In this document: positions 39,164 through 49,828 of the stretch, in pieces | Numbering within the stretch: position 1 is the stretch's first letter | Layout: each line of letters begins with the position of its first letter | Source of the DNA: Piper betle | Taxonomy: Eukaryota; Streptophyta; Magnoliopsida; Piperales; Piperaceae | Length of the DNA: 64,000 nucleotides | Assembly: GCA_033002965.1 (NCBI GenBank) | Contig: JAURVB010002664.1 | Location: forward strand, 62,001-126,000 | Direction of reading: 5' to 3' | Notes under the pieces: generated by a model | Databases searched by the model: none | What the model was told of the DNA's origin: nothing | The model's input: only the letters and a program-made list of their open reading frames with translations | Position numbers and translations under genes: made by a program

Positions 39164-40335
39164 TCAATTAAACTGCAATTCGACAGACCCATAATCCATC
39201 AGCTCCTCAATCATCTGCTGTATATGTTCATCTTCAGAAACATCAAGCTGCTGCTGCTGTTGCTGCACTATTGCATGAGGTCCTTGTGCTAGTACACTGC
39301 CCTTCTCATGCTCAACACCAGCAGGGACAGAGACCCTTTGAGCCGGTACAAGTCTCTTGGGCATGGTCTGATTCAATTGATGACAAGCCAAGTTGCAGCG
39401 GTGAAGCTTGGCAGTGAGATTAGCCGGCAAGAATCTGGAAGTGAGAGGGGCGTTGGGATGGTAAGGGAAGTTGGTTCTTGCTCTTGAACCGCACATCAAC
39501 CTTGCTGCTTCGTCGTAGGCTCTCGCTGCGTCTTCTGCTGTCTCAAATGTCCCTAGCCAAATTCTTGTTTTCCTGATTACACATATTAGATCACATTCAG
39601 AAGCTTCAATTTAGATTTTGTTGTAGTTTGAACAGATATGTGCAGAGTTTCATACAATGAAACACTTTCAAGTGCCAAGTACTACAACATCGAATACTGT
39701 TGATTCACTATATATGCATATATTTCGAGTTTAATATGTTTACTATGAATAATATTTACTTTCTGTCCCTCCAAAATTAGTTTTTCTCTACGTTTTAAAA
39801 AATTGGCGTGTAGAAAATTGGTTTTCGACAACAATTTTTGGAGCTGAGAAAATTTCTAATTTTTTAAAATTTGAAGATTTTTAAAGGTAAGTATGTATTA
39901 ATTTTTAAACATTTGTTCGCATTAAAAAATATTTATATCCCACTTTTCTCCCTTCTACTTTTCCCTATTTTAAGATTTAAGAATATTTTTTGTATAAAAA
40001 ATTTAGAAAATTAATGCATGCCCACCTTCTAATATTTCTAAATATAGAATTTTTCTCTACAGCTAAAATGAGTGTGAAGAAGGTGTGAAAAAAACCTGAA
40101 GAAGAACGTCGGGACCAATGCCTAGTACTATCGACCCGAATTCTTTTGTGTTTAAAAGTCATTCAACCATTAAAACTTAGGTCTATGTCATATACCTTAA
40201 ATTTACTTGATGATCATAAGGTGAAAGAAAAGAAGAATAACATGGAACTTACAAGAGAGGGTGACGAATTTCGGAAACCCAAGAACCCCAGTGTCGTTGG
40301 CGGACGCCGCGGTAGCGCTGTTGTAGCCGGGCCAT
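39164..40335 (-). CDS. ERF003-like: AP2/ERF transcription factor, ERF003-like (group V)
   Basis: Two exons on the minus strand: 40,335-40,253 and 39,572-39,164. The donor is GTAAGT and the acceptor ends in CAG; 492 bases encode 163 residues. A single AP2 domain spans about residues 7-65. It reads [20 protein letters not shown], then [18 protein letters not shown] and ARTNFP. The [11 protein letters not shown] form and the intron inside the AP2 domain are marks of ERF group V, which also holds WIN1/SHN. The start [17 protein letters not shown] and the C-terminal [15 protein letters not shown] motif (here [21 protein letters not shown], residues 140-160) match Arabidopsis ERF003 (At5g25190). 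A six-glutamine run lies at about residue 130. It would act in the nucleus on GCC-box-like DNA. No disabling change is seen. Confidence 0.93.
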
Positions 40336-40432
40336 GATCACCACTTGGGTTTCTGATCTAGTTATCGAATTTACAGTAGTAGCAGCAAAATGTGATGAGA
40401 TTGGGAGAGGGAGGGGATGGGAAGAGGGCGGG

Positions 40433-40442
40433 AGTATTTGTA
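40433..40442 (-). promoter_or_regulatory. Possible TATA-like element of the ERF gene
   Basis: On the minus strand the sequence reads acaaatact about 100 bases upstream of the ATG, followed by a pyrimidine-rich leader (40,398-40,430). Weak match; position is the main argument. Confidence 0.3.
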
Positions 40443-40539
40443 GTGTGTTTCTTCCCAGCACTTCATGTGAACCAGTCATGTTAACTTGCTATTCTTTGTC
40501 TTCAAATTTTTTTTCCTGCACAAGCATGTGCTAAAGCGT

Positions 40540-43290
40540 GTTGATGGACGAAACTTCCTTGTTTAAACAATAAAATTGACAAAAAAAGTATTATTAGATT
40601 GTTGATGAAATGGGTTCTCGTGTTTAATAATAAGAAGTGGTTGGTCAGATATATGCTGTGAATGAAATGGTCTCCACTCTACCTTGAAACAATTAACTAG
40701 GTAATATAAACATACGACAGGTAATTAACAACAGGATAGTAATGTTGTGATCTTCAATACGACAGGTTTTTGTGCACGCCATATAAGGACGCATACGGGG
40801 GCACTCGTCCCCACGACCACATGTGGACCGCAAGTTCTACTCCGTGAATATCAGTTTTTCTATTGGTTAGTTCTTTTGAGTTTAGTGATTGGGTTTTAGA
40901 TTGACTATAGATATAAGCGAGGCCAGTGACAATATATTAAACTTTTAATGGTTCCAACATGGAAATATCTAAATTTATGTTTGGGCTATCACCTGTGAAC
41001 AAAAATTTCCAGTGGGAGGAGGAAATCAACTCTTGTCAATGGTTATTTGACTTTTTAAAGTAATTTTATAAAAAAGCTCAAATGATATAATTTTTAAATC
41101 TCCTCCAGTCACTATTAAAAAGTGACAAATTTGTAATGATAAAATTTGCACAAAAATTGTTTTTGTTATAAACAATGATGGAAAAATAAATGTTGTGTAA
41201 AGAACTTTTCATGATTGTAGAGCAGGGTGAACATGATTATTGTGAAAATCGAAAACTATATCCAAATTCATCGAAAATTAAGATTTGGGTTCTGATTTTT
41301 AGTTTGGTTTGTTCTTTTTTAATTTTTATCCTTGTTATAATTTCATAATTGATCTCGGTTTGTTTTTGTTCTAATAAGTAGGTGATTCCTTCCTATAAAT
41401 GCGTATTTCTATCTATAAGCCTTCTCCATGCACTACTTACTGATGGGGGCGGCACCCTCGATTGGCTAATTATCTTTTATTTAATGTAAATGCTTTTGTT
41501 TAGTTCTAACTTTTCCCCACTATATTTTTTTCCTCCCCAATTTATTTTATCCAACTCAAAAAAGTTAGTTCGCGCTTTCTGATATGAGAAAAGTTAGACA
41601 TTTGAGAGACATCAAGTTTTTTCCACGGCCAAAATTGGTTTTCTTTTTTTAATGAATCTTTTTCTTGCCCCGTTAGGATTTTGAAAAGGTTGTTTCCTTG
41701 ATTCGAATTCATCGAAGTAAAACAATATCCAATTATGTTACTAGACATCAAGAGACATAATCATGTGCATGTTACTCCTTGTAATGTAGTTAATTTTGTT
41801 TTGTTCTTTTTGTGTTTGGACAAATTGAGGTGACAACATCTTTGTTATATCCCTTTTTATGCATGGTTTCCAGCTCAATCATATTGTGTTTCCTGGAAAA
41901 AGGATTGCCTCTATCCTTTTGTTTTTTATGTTATGAGCTTTGTCTTTCTGCTGGTGGCTGACATACATCCAAATGCCTGATCAAGCGTTTGTAACTTTGT
42001 GTTCAATTTATATATATGTATATACTTCTTTTCTATGATCATGATATTCTCTTGATGTACAAAATGCCAAAAGGCGATGCATGCATATTCTTTCTCCCCT
42101 CACTCTTGGGAAGACGAAGACATGCACAGGCAACTATAGTCACTGCTTTCAACTTGAAATTGCCGCAAGTTATGCTCTAAGTTCTTCCCTTCACAAGACG
42201 GATGTTCGTCACAGGCTTCAACTAGACTTACCTTGTGCTGTGTATAGACTATAGAAGCTTTGAAAAATGATAACAGTTTATATATATAAATCAAATCCAA
42301 ACACGAAAGATTATAGTTTGCCAACTAAGATGAAGAATATTGTCAACAAACCGCGTTATGAACTAGTGCAGTAGTACTATAAATATTTGATAAAGCCATT
42401 ATTCTCCAATCTTTCAACATGCCAATGGAAAGATATATAATTACTTGCACTTTTTTCTGCAGCTTTTAGGTTGATTTTCCTTTCATTGCTTCATGTATAT
42501 GAAATTTTATCATGTCATGATCAGCTTTTTTAACTAAAGCAGATAGATTTTCTTACTGCCAGCTTTGCTAATTGAAGGCCAACAATGTCCAACACTAATT
42601 GACAAAGGCACATGGTGATGATGAGTTTCTAACTTTTTTATAAACTTTCTTAATCTGGGCGGATATTCTACAAGAAGGGTATTTAGCTAGGGTGATAAAT
42701 TGTCATTTTGTTTTTGCCTGATTTGATTTTCTATCACCAATCCCGAAAAACTTTCAAACCTGTTCTACCAAGACAAGATGTTCATAAAGATGGTTATGAT
42801 GATTTTCTCACAATTCATAATGATTAATAGATGTAAATACTCATCGATCATAAGTAACACTTGTAGTCATAGTTTTAGAATTCTTTTTTACTACAAAAAT
42901 TTCCTTAGTCGACTTTACTTTTTGGCTTATTAAGTCAAATTTTATGAATTGAGACCTCTTTAATTGATTTTGTAATTAATTCTCTGAGTTAAACAAAAAA
43001 ATTATTAAAATATTTTTTTTCTTTTAGCTAAATCAATACTTTAAAATAATATAAATCATATATTTATCAATTTCAATTGACAAATAGAAAAATATCTTTT
43101 ATTTTAATATATCATTAATTTGTTGGTTAGATTGAAAAAATAATATAAATAATACTCTAAATAAGCTTGGAGTGTTCAACTCCAAATTGACTCAATAAGC
43201 TTGTTCTCCAAGCTTGGAGTGTTCTACAGCCTTTAAACTATGATTGATGTTGGTTGAATGAGCCTTAAACTTCACTTATCATGCATGTAA
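40540..43290. other. AT-rich intergenic sequence, no gene recognised
   Basis: Upstream region of the ERF gene and beyond. Short frames (for example minus 41,542-41,751 and 42,100-42,324) lack recognisable domains, and no matching neighbouring exons could be assembled. Confidence 0.5.
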
Positions 43291-43302
43291 AATCGGGTTT
43301 TT

Positions 43303-43303
43303 A

Positions 43304-43364
<61 letters not shown>
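43303..43364. repeat. Compound (ATT)n(AT)n microsatellite
   Basis: About eight ATT units pass directly into about sixteen AT units. Likely length-polymorphic. Confidence 0.9.
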
Positions 43365-43367
<3 letters not shown>

Positions 43368-43998
43368 CATGACGTGGATCATATATAGCAAAGAGAAAAA
43401 GCAATATTCAACATTGAAGGAGATCAAGAAGTATAATTGCTCCAACCAAACAAGAAGCTGGTCGCACGTGGTCTAACAAGCGCGTAGGAGCTGTATTCTG
43501 GTTGGTCATAGTTAGCAGTTAGCAGCCATATATTGATCATCTTCAGATATTGGCTTACAGCTAAACGCTTCAATAAATATGGGTTGCAGTGAAAGGTACT
43601 TGGAAGAGATATGAAGGTGAAGTAGAAGGCATGGACTTGCAAGTTGGAGGGAATATGCAGTGAGGTGATTATAGTTGTCCCCTCTTTTGAGGCCACTGTA
43701 TAACTTCGCTTGCACTTGCATGTACTGTTAGCCAAACTCAAACTGTTGGAATAGTGAAGTTAGAAGCAAATTGGATCCTTGACTTCCCTCTAGAGTGCTC
43801 TTTATGTAGTTGGACAGGTTCAAAGACAACTAGCTGATGTTTAAGTTGAGTAGCTTGACCGAGCCAAAGTGTTTGGGAAGATGAGGAGGGCACGAGGTCT
43901 TTGTCATCCGAATGACCAATGTAGATTAATAATTATTATATAATAAATTAGATGAACAACTGATTAATCTTAGTTATATATGTAGCCGAATAAGCACA
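43365..43998. other. Sequence without a recognised gene
   Basis: A minus-strand frame of 105 codons (43,424-43,741) overlaps a second open frame and shows no domain. Codon composition gives no support, so no gene is called. Confidence 0.4.
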
Positions 43999-44259
43999 CA
44001 CTACAAAAAAAAAAACTTCTTTCCACCCCCTTAAAAAACCGTGGAGAAAGGTGGTACTTTTCCACGCCACACTTCTCATACTCTCTCCATTATTATTAAA
44101 ATCGTGAAAAAAATTATAATATTATTTTTATGTTTACGATCAAGTATGTCTTAATTTTTTTTTCTTTTCTCCGCACCTAAAACCATCAAGAACTTTTTTT
44201 ACCCTACTTTTTGCGACCTTATGTTTAGCCACCCCATTTTTTTCCACAAGTTTATAGTG
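43999..44259. mobile_element. Small CACTA-like terminal-repeat element
   Basis: The left end reads CACTACAAAAAA...ctttccac. The right end read in reverse starts CACTATAAACTTGTGGAAAA. The inner sequence has short ccgtgg and ttttccac motifs in both orientations, as in CACTA subterminal regions. A 3 bp target duplication is not evident (aca against tat), so this is tentative. Confidence 0.4.
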
Positions 44260-44284
44260 TATTTTAACTTTATTGAATCACTAG

Positions 44285-45590
44285 GAAAACTAAAATTTTT
44301 GTAATGACAATGTATATGGTGTCACCTCACGAACTAATAGTTTATGATTCATGATCTTTATAGATAAAATGAACTAATAATTTACAACCTAATTTATCCA
44401 GTATTCTATCTTAAAGAGAACATTTTCTTTGTAAAATTAGTGCTTAGATTTGTGCCAAACATATGCATTCATAAATTTCCTACTTCAAGTCTTATTATAA
44501 GACAAGTCCTAATGTTAAAATAAGATTTTTTATCACACCAAAAGTGATGCGACTAAAATTTTTAATTTATTTGACACCGAGTGTTCTTTCACTAAAATAC
44601 GCATTTGGTGACATCTCAAGAAGAAAACATTAACTCTCGTAATGACATCGTGATATTCAATAAGAATATCGCATTTACCTACTTATTAAACTTGAATTAT
44701 TAATTGAGAATAATTAGTATCAGCAACTGATGTTTCTATGTACTTTGACTTTAATATTGAGCGTCGTTGGATTACAAGGATTGTTAAAGGATGATGATTT
44801 TTTTCTCCCTACTAGAAAATTACAATCACATAATTTAAATGAGTGGTTAGAGAACTTAGAGTTGAAAATTATTCATATTGTTATATCAGCAGTAACTAAT
44901 ACTAATATTCCTCTCATACATTACAATATTAATTAGAAGTGCAAGTGCTTAATCATGTGCAATCGAATAAGACCAATGCATTTAGTGTCACATCACGAAT
45001 CTTCAGTTCATGAATCACGAGTTTTACAGATAATAAGAACTAACTATTTTACAACCTATCTTTTCCCAAGCCCCATGCTCTTTTCCCAAACAACATTTTC
45101 TTCTTAAAATTAGTACTTGGATATGTGGCAAAACATGCGTATTCATAAATTACCTACTTTAAGCATTATTATTAAACAAGCCCTAATATTAAAATAATAT
45201 TTTTGTCCTAAAGTGATGCAACTAATGTTTTAAATTTATTTGTCCCCAAGTGTTCTTTCATTGAAACACGCCGTTTGGTAAGATTTTAAGACACGTCACT
45301 TGCACAATGGTTTTGTGATATTAAATAAAAATAGCACATTTACCCACTTATTAAATTGGGATTATAAATTGAGAATAATTAGTATCACTCTATGTAAGTT
45401 GACTTTAATATTGGGTGTCGCTGGATTCTACGGATGGTTAGATGATGAAAATAGTTTGCTCCCTAGTAAAATTATAGCGATGTGGTTTCAATAGATGGTT
45501 AGATTTGAAAGTTGCTCTTGTTTTTATATCAGCAGCGCAGCAGTTGATACTAATATTCATCTCATAAATTACGATATTAATTACTCTTAT
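44285..45590. repeat. Imperfect tandem duplication, period about 654 bp
   Basis: Matching boxes include tgtcac-tcacgaa (44,320 and 44,984), ttacaacct (44,383 and 45,048) and ctatgta-ttgactttaatatt (44,736 and 45,390). Short frames appear in both copies at the same place but differ and end early. No terminal inverted repeats were established. Confidence 0.7.
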
Positions 45591-45923
45591 ATTTTTTAAA
45601 AAATGTTTATATATCTTTATCTATACTGGGTAATACTTTTAAACAGTGGATGATAACATATAAATGAAAAGGACCGGCTTGAAGGCACTAAAATTAAATT
45701 AGGCCCTATACACATCAAACATGTACTAATATTTCTCTAGAATATATTAAATATATATGATTTTTAATAAAATTGACTTTTTAAAATTTTCATGTCATTT
45801 GCATTTATAATATATGAACTAAACGGACCTTAAAAATATCATAAAGATAACTCAAAAAATATTTAGATTTGGATCGAATACAATATCGGATTGGGATCAG
45901 ATTCGATTACGGTCGACTCGAAA

Positions 45924-46041
45924 TGGGCCAAACCGCCAATAAGCCTGGTCGACCAACGCTAGGCCCATGGGCCTAAAACGGGCGAATCATCGCACCTGTC
46001 GGTTCATATATAAAAGGCACAGGATCGGATTTCTAGGGTTT
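45924..46041 (+). promoter_or_regulatory. RPL39 promoter: site II, TATA and telo-box elements
   Basis: TGGGCC at 45,924, a back-to-back GGCCCATGGGCC at 45,962-45,973, TATATAAAA at 46,007-46,015, and the telo box (AAACCCTA, here as TAGGGTTT) at 46,034-46,041. Site II plus telo box within about 150 bases of the start codon is the usual plan for plant ribosomal protein promoters, tied to growth-related (TCP-type) control. Confidence 0.85.
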
Positions 46042-46076
46042 TGCAGGTCGGTTGCGTCACTGGTCGAGGAACAACA

Positions 46077-46467
46077 ATGGTGGCCTATATGATTTATCTC
46101 TAATACCATCCCATATTATTTTAATCATTTTTTTCAAGCTATTTGTGCTCAATTGGATCTTTAGTATCAAGCAATTTGGACTCGGTTGTGTTGATTGTGT
46201 GTTGTTTTTGATAGCCTTCGCACAAGACCTTCAAGATCAAGAAGAAGCTGGCCAAGAAGATGCGGCAGAACCGCCCCATCCCCCATTGGATCCGCATGAG
46301 GACTGATAACACCATTAGGTATTTTTGGCTTCTTGTTTTTTTGGTTTCAATCTCTTTGTGATTTTGATTTACATGTGAAATGGTGCCCTGGCTCTGATTG
46401 ATGTTGTTTGTGTCGCAGGTACAATGCTAAGCGCAGGCACTGGCGCCGGACTAAGCTAGGGTTCTAA
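46077..46467 (+). CDS. RPL39: 60S ribosomal protein L39 (eL39)
   Basis: Three exons: 46,077-46,079 (only the ATG), 46,215-46,318 and 46,419-46,467. They sum to 156 bases and encode exactly 51 residues, the family length. The protein starts [19 protein letters not shown], continues [17 protein letters not shown] and ends [14 protein letters not shown]. It is a very basic protein at the ribosomal exit tunnel with no separate domains. Residue 7 is Lys where Arg is commonly seen. The first intron lies directly after the start codon, with a weak donor (ATG then gtggcc). The second splits an Arg codon (AG|G), and both acceptors are clear. The promoter carries site II and telo-box motifs, so the gene looks active. 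Confidence 0.93.
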
Positions 46468-46975
46468 GAGAATTTAGGGTTTATCTTTTTTTTCCTATTT
46501 TGACGGATTATGTGAAGAACACTAGCGCTTTGTATGCTATTTATCTGTAATCGAGAAAATCTGTTGCTCGATTATGTTTGAGTGATGAAATTGTTCGTAT
46601 TATGTAACAATTGATCCTCCCATAACTAAGCGGAGGGAATGATGTGATTTGTGCATTGAGCATTGATCATTTTGCTTGCACTCTTCTCATTTTTGCTTAT
46701 TGTCTGAAATCTTGGTAAGCTGGTATAGGTGTTATGTCTTTGTCAGTTCAACTACACATTCGCATCTCCTTTGTTCCAACTTCATATACTATTCTGGTAG
46801 AGTCGGAAGTCTACTTACCGTGTTAAGTTAAGCTGTTTTAGCTCTTTGATGTTAAGAATTTTGTAATTTAATGATGAATTTGTAGCTGAGTATACATTGG
46901 TTTCTTATTTGTGATTCTGACTTATTTTTATTGAGTACTATTTTGTGATGTATGTGAGAACTTTCGGCTCTAGTT
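46468..46975 (+). other. 3' flank of RPL39
   Basis: Probable 3' untranslated region and downstream spacer. T-rich sequence follows the stop codon. No second gene is visible. Confidence 0.5.
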
Positions 46976-47615
46976 ATCTTAACATGAGTTAGCTTAAAGT
47001 ATCTGCTGGAAACGTTGATTGTCAGTTTTGCAAGTTATTTTTCTTTTCATGCCCTGAGAGGAGTAGCATTGAATTCTTAGTTTGAAACATTATGATGCAT
47101 GTTTCATGTACATGATTCTCAAAGCTTGTTTGATTTTGTTAGCAAGTTATGATCTTTGCATCTTGAAAGGGTTTTGATTTTTGCATCATCTCCATGATTG
47201 GAGAACTTGCGGTAGCACTTTCGGACGGGATTGTGGGTATATGAGATCAAATTGGCGGACAGACGTGTTCTGTGATCGGAGAACTTGAGGTAGCATTTTC
47301 AGGCAGGATTGTGCTCTTGTTATCTTAGCATGAGTTAGCTTGAAGGTGTCTGCTGGAAACGTTGATTGTCAGTTTTGCAAGTTATATTTCTTTTCACGCC
47401 CTGAGAGGGGTTGCAACAAATTCTTAGTTTGAAACATCATATGATGCATGTTTTATGTACATGATTCAAGTTCAATGCTTGTTTGATTTTGTTAGCAAGT
47501 TATGATCTTTGCATCTTGAACCGGTTTTTTTGTGCATCGTATCTGTGATCGGAGAACTTGAGGTTACACTTTCAGGCAGGATTGTGGGTACAGGAGATCT
47601 AATTGGCAGCCGTCT
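46976..47615. repeat. Tandem duplication downstream of RPL39, period 348 bp
   Basis: gctggaaacgttgattg occurs at 47,004 and 47,352. About 290 bp around it is repeated, up to the ggagaacttg and gggattgtggg boxes (47,210 and 47,550). A partial extra copy of the ggagaacttgaggta box is at 47,277. No coding potential. Confidence 0.85.
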
Positions 47616-47947
47616 TCTTCACACCTCACTTGTAAGTAGAAGATGACGCTAAGCTATGGGCTTTGCCTTTAGCTTGTCTGGGGAGGAGGGAGCATATAAG
47701 AAATGCTTGATGTTCTCCTCCATGAATGAGCTTCCGGAGCAAGCACCGATTTCAAGTATGAATCTCATTTCAGCTTTGTAGAAGTGATGCATAGCTTAGT
47801 TTTTTTTTTTCCAGAGCAGAGCTGAGTTTTTTCTCTTTTAGCAGCTTCATTCTTTTCTTAACTAAAACTTTTTTCCAAAGCATTTTTCAGCTAATTATAA
47901 TTGATTGTGCTTGCATCAGATGTAACGTAGTAGTAATCCCAAATCAC

Positions 47948-48163
47948 CATGCATTGCACCGAGCGGATTCAACTACGTCGATTCTCACCTTCTCTTCCTT
48001 AAGACCCACTACAATCCAAAGCAAGCGCCCTAATTCGGCCGGGCTCACCTGATCTTTTGTACCCATCATCCCACACGTCGGCAAAACTTCGTCTACACAA
48101 AGCCATGCAAACCATGCAAGGTAGCGAGGCTTTGCCAACTCCAACTTCACCACTCACCATGCA
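47948..48163 (+). promoter_or_regulatory. RY (CATGCA) motifs upstream of the 11S pseudogene
   Basis: CATGCA occurs at 47,948 (as the full CATGCAT), 48,104, 48,113 and 48,158. RY elements are the binding sites of B3 seed regulators (ABI3/FUS3/LEC2) and mark legumin promoters. A TATA-like ctatttaaa lies at 48,225-48,233, about 75 bases before the ATG. Confidence 0.75.
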
Positions 48164-48304
48164 AGCGCAAACTCCTTGACACAATCAGTGCCCACCTGCC
48201 CTAGAGGCATCCTCCCCCTCTTCTCTATTTAAACATCTTCCTAGACTCAATTCACCACTCACTGTAGTACTTCTGATCTACTGGCTTTGTCTAACAAGCA
48301 AAAG

Positions 48305-49636
48305 ATGATGGCTGTGAGGAGCTGTTGTCTGCTAATACTAGCAATGTCTGCAATTTTCTTGGCGGTGATGGAAGGCAATGTCATGACAGGGAGTTGGCAG
48401 GGCCAACAGCAGTTAAGGGTTCAGGGCAGTGCTGCATCCAGAAGCTAAAGGCAAGCCGCCAGGCGGAGGGAGGGACGACGGAGCTGTGGGATCAGATGGA
48501 GGATCAGTTCAAGTGCTTGGGGTTGGCAGCCATGAGGAACACCATCCAACCTCACGCCCTTTCCCCCTAACTACTCCCATCTCGTCTCCTCTACATTGAG
48601 AAAGGTCCATTCCTACGATCTCAATATATTTATTTATAAAACCAATTTTCATTATACCCATGTCATAGTTTATACTGTTAATAAACGCTTAGTTAATTTG
48701 ATCATGTTATATATGACAAATCATGTCTTTAATACGTACATATTTAATACTCTTTATCTCGTATTGAAAGAGGTCCATTATTACTCATCATATTTGTTAT
48801 AATAAATCTTTAATACCTACCCATGTCTTAGTTCACGTTAACAACATCGTTGTATGATCATTTATGGATGGGAAGCTAGGGAGGGGATTGCTCGGGATAT
48901 CATACCCCGTCTGTGCAAACACGTAATCAGGTCATTAGCCATCACCCCGTGGTGGAGGAGGAAGAAGAGATACATCATGGAGGAGGAAGAAGGGAGCATG
49001 AAATAGGGGAGAATGGGGAGGAGAGAAGCCCAAGAAAGGAGAGCATGAAACAGGGCGAGAGAGAGAGGGCAAGAAAGGGAGCAGAGGGGCCAAGTAGGTC
49101 ACCGTCAGGAACAAGCCAAGAGAGCTTTCAAGACCAGCACCAGAAATTGCACCACATCGGACAAGGCGAAGTCGTTGCCCTCCCTGCTGGCGCTGCTCAT
49201 TGGTGCCTCAACGACGACCATGAGGAGCTCATTGCACTCTCCTTCACCGACTTCAACGGCTGAACCAACCAGCTCAACCAAAAGCCGTGGTAAATATATC
49301 TATATTTATGGTATGCATATATATATATATCCTTCCATGATATCAATTTGCAGTCTTCTCTGGTTGATGGGCTGCCGAAAGGAGAGAAGCAGGGAGGGAC
49401 CGGTGGGCAAGGATCTAGGAAGACGAAAGGTTCAGAAGAGGAAGGAGGAGAGTCATTGTTCAATGCTGCTAACGTACTGCTTGAATTGGATGCAAGCTTG
49501 GTCGCCGAAGCCCTTGGCATCTCGGAACAGATTGTGAAGAACATGCAAAAAGATAATGGGAAAGGATTTATAGTGAAGGTGGAAGGAGAAGGTGCAAGGG
49601 TTTTGAAACCCAATGAAGAACAACATGAACGTGAAC
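48305..49636 (+). pseudogene. 11S globulin (legumin-type) pseudogene, exons 1-3a
   Basis: 11S globulins are seed storage cupins. They are made as a preproprotein and stored as hexamers. Exon 1 (48,305-48,604) has a signal peptide (MMAVRSCCLLILAMSAIF). After a one-base frameshift near 48,420 it reads QCCIQKLKA, ELWDQMEDQFKC, then, after another shift, RLLYIEKG. Exon 2 (48,880-49,289) joins in phase as RGLLGISYPVCANT, then is shifted. It keeps the cupin segment HQKLHHIGQGEVVALPAGAA and AHWC, and has an in-frame TGA at 49,261. Exon 3 starts near 49,354 and reads to EEQHERE, where a retrotransposon interrupts it. Frameshifts in exons 1 and 2 plus the stop rule out a normal product. The family is certain from motif order and intron positions. 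Confidence 0.9.
49632..49636. repeat. Target-site duplication TGAAC, left
   Basis: TGAAC precedes the element start TGTTAGG and is repeated exactly at 62,943-62,947 after the element end CCCAACA. Confidence 0.9.
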
Positions 49637-49828
49637 TGTTAGGTTAATTTTACTTCAGGGGGTAACTGGTGACTTAGCATATAGGTTAATATGGAAGTTT
49701 TATTTTTTAAGTTAGTTTTTAGATTGAAATAGACATGTGGCATTTGTTGCATTCTTTTTTAGGGGCCCCTAGGGCTCAATAATGCTATTGAATGGTTTCG
49801 GTAATATTTTGGTTTGCTTTAGGGTATG

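Noticed and set aside
42100..42324. 74-codon minus-strand frame containing a GTAAGT donor-like site
   Set aside because: No second exon could be joined and the product is not recognised.
43293..43370. Possible CRISPR-like or regulatory repeat
   Set aside because: Simple (ATT)n(AT)n microsatellite.
43424..43741. 105-codon minus-strand frame
   Set aside because: No recognisable domain, overlapped by another frame, no splice partners found.
44730..44936. 68-codon frame in a repeated segment
   Set aside because: The matching frame in the second repeat copy is shorter and different, so it is not conserved as protein.
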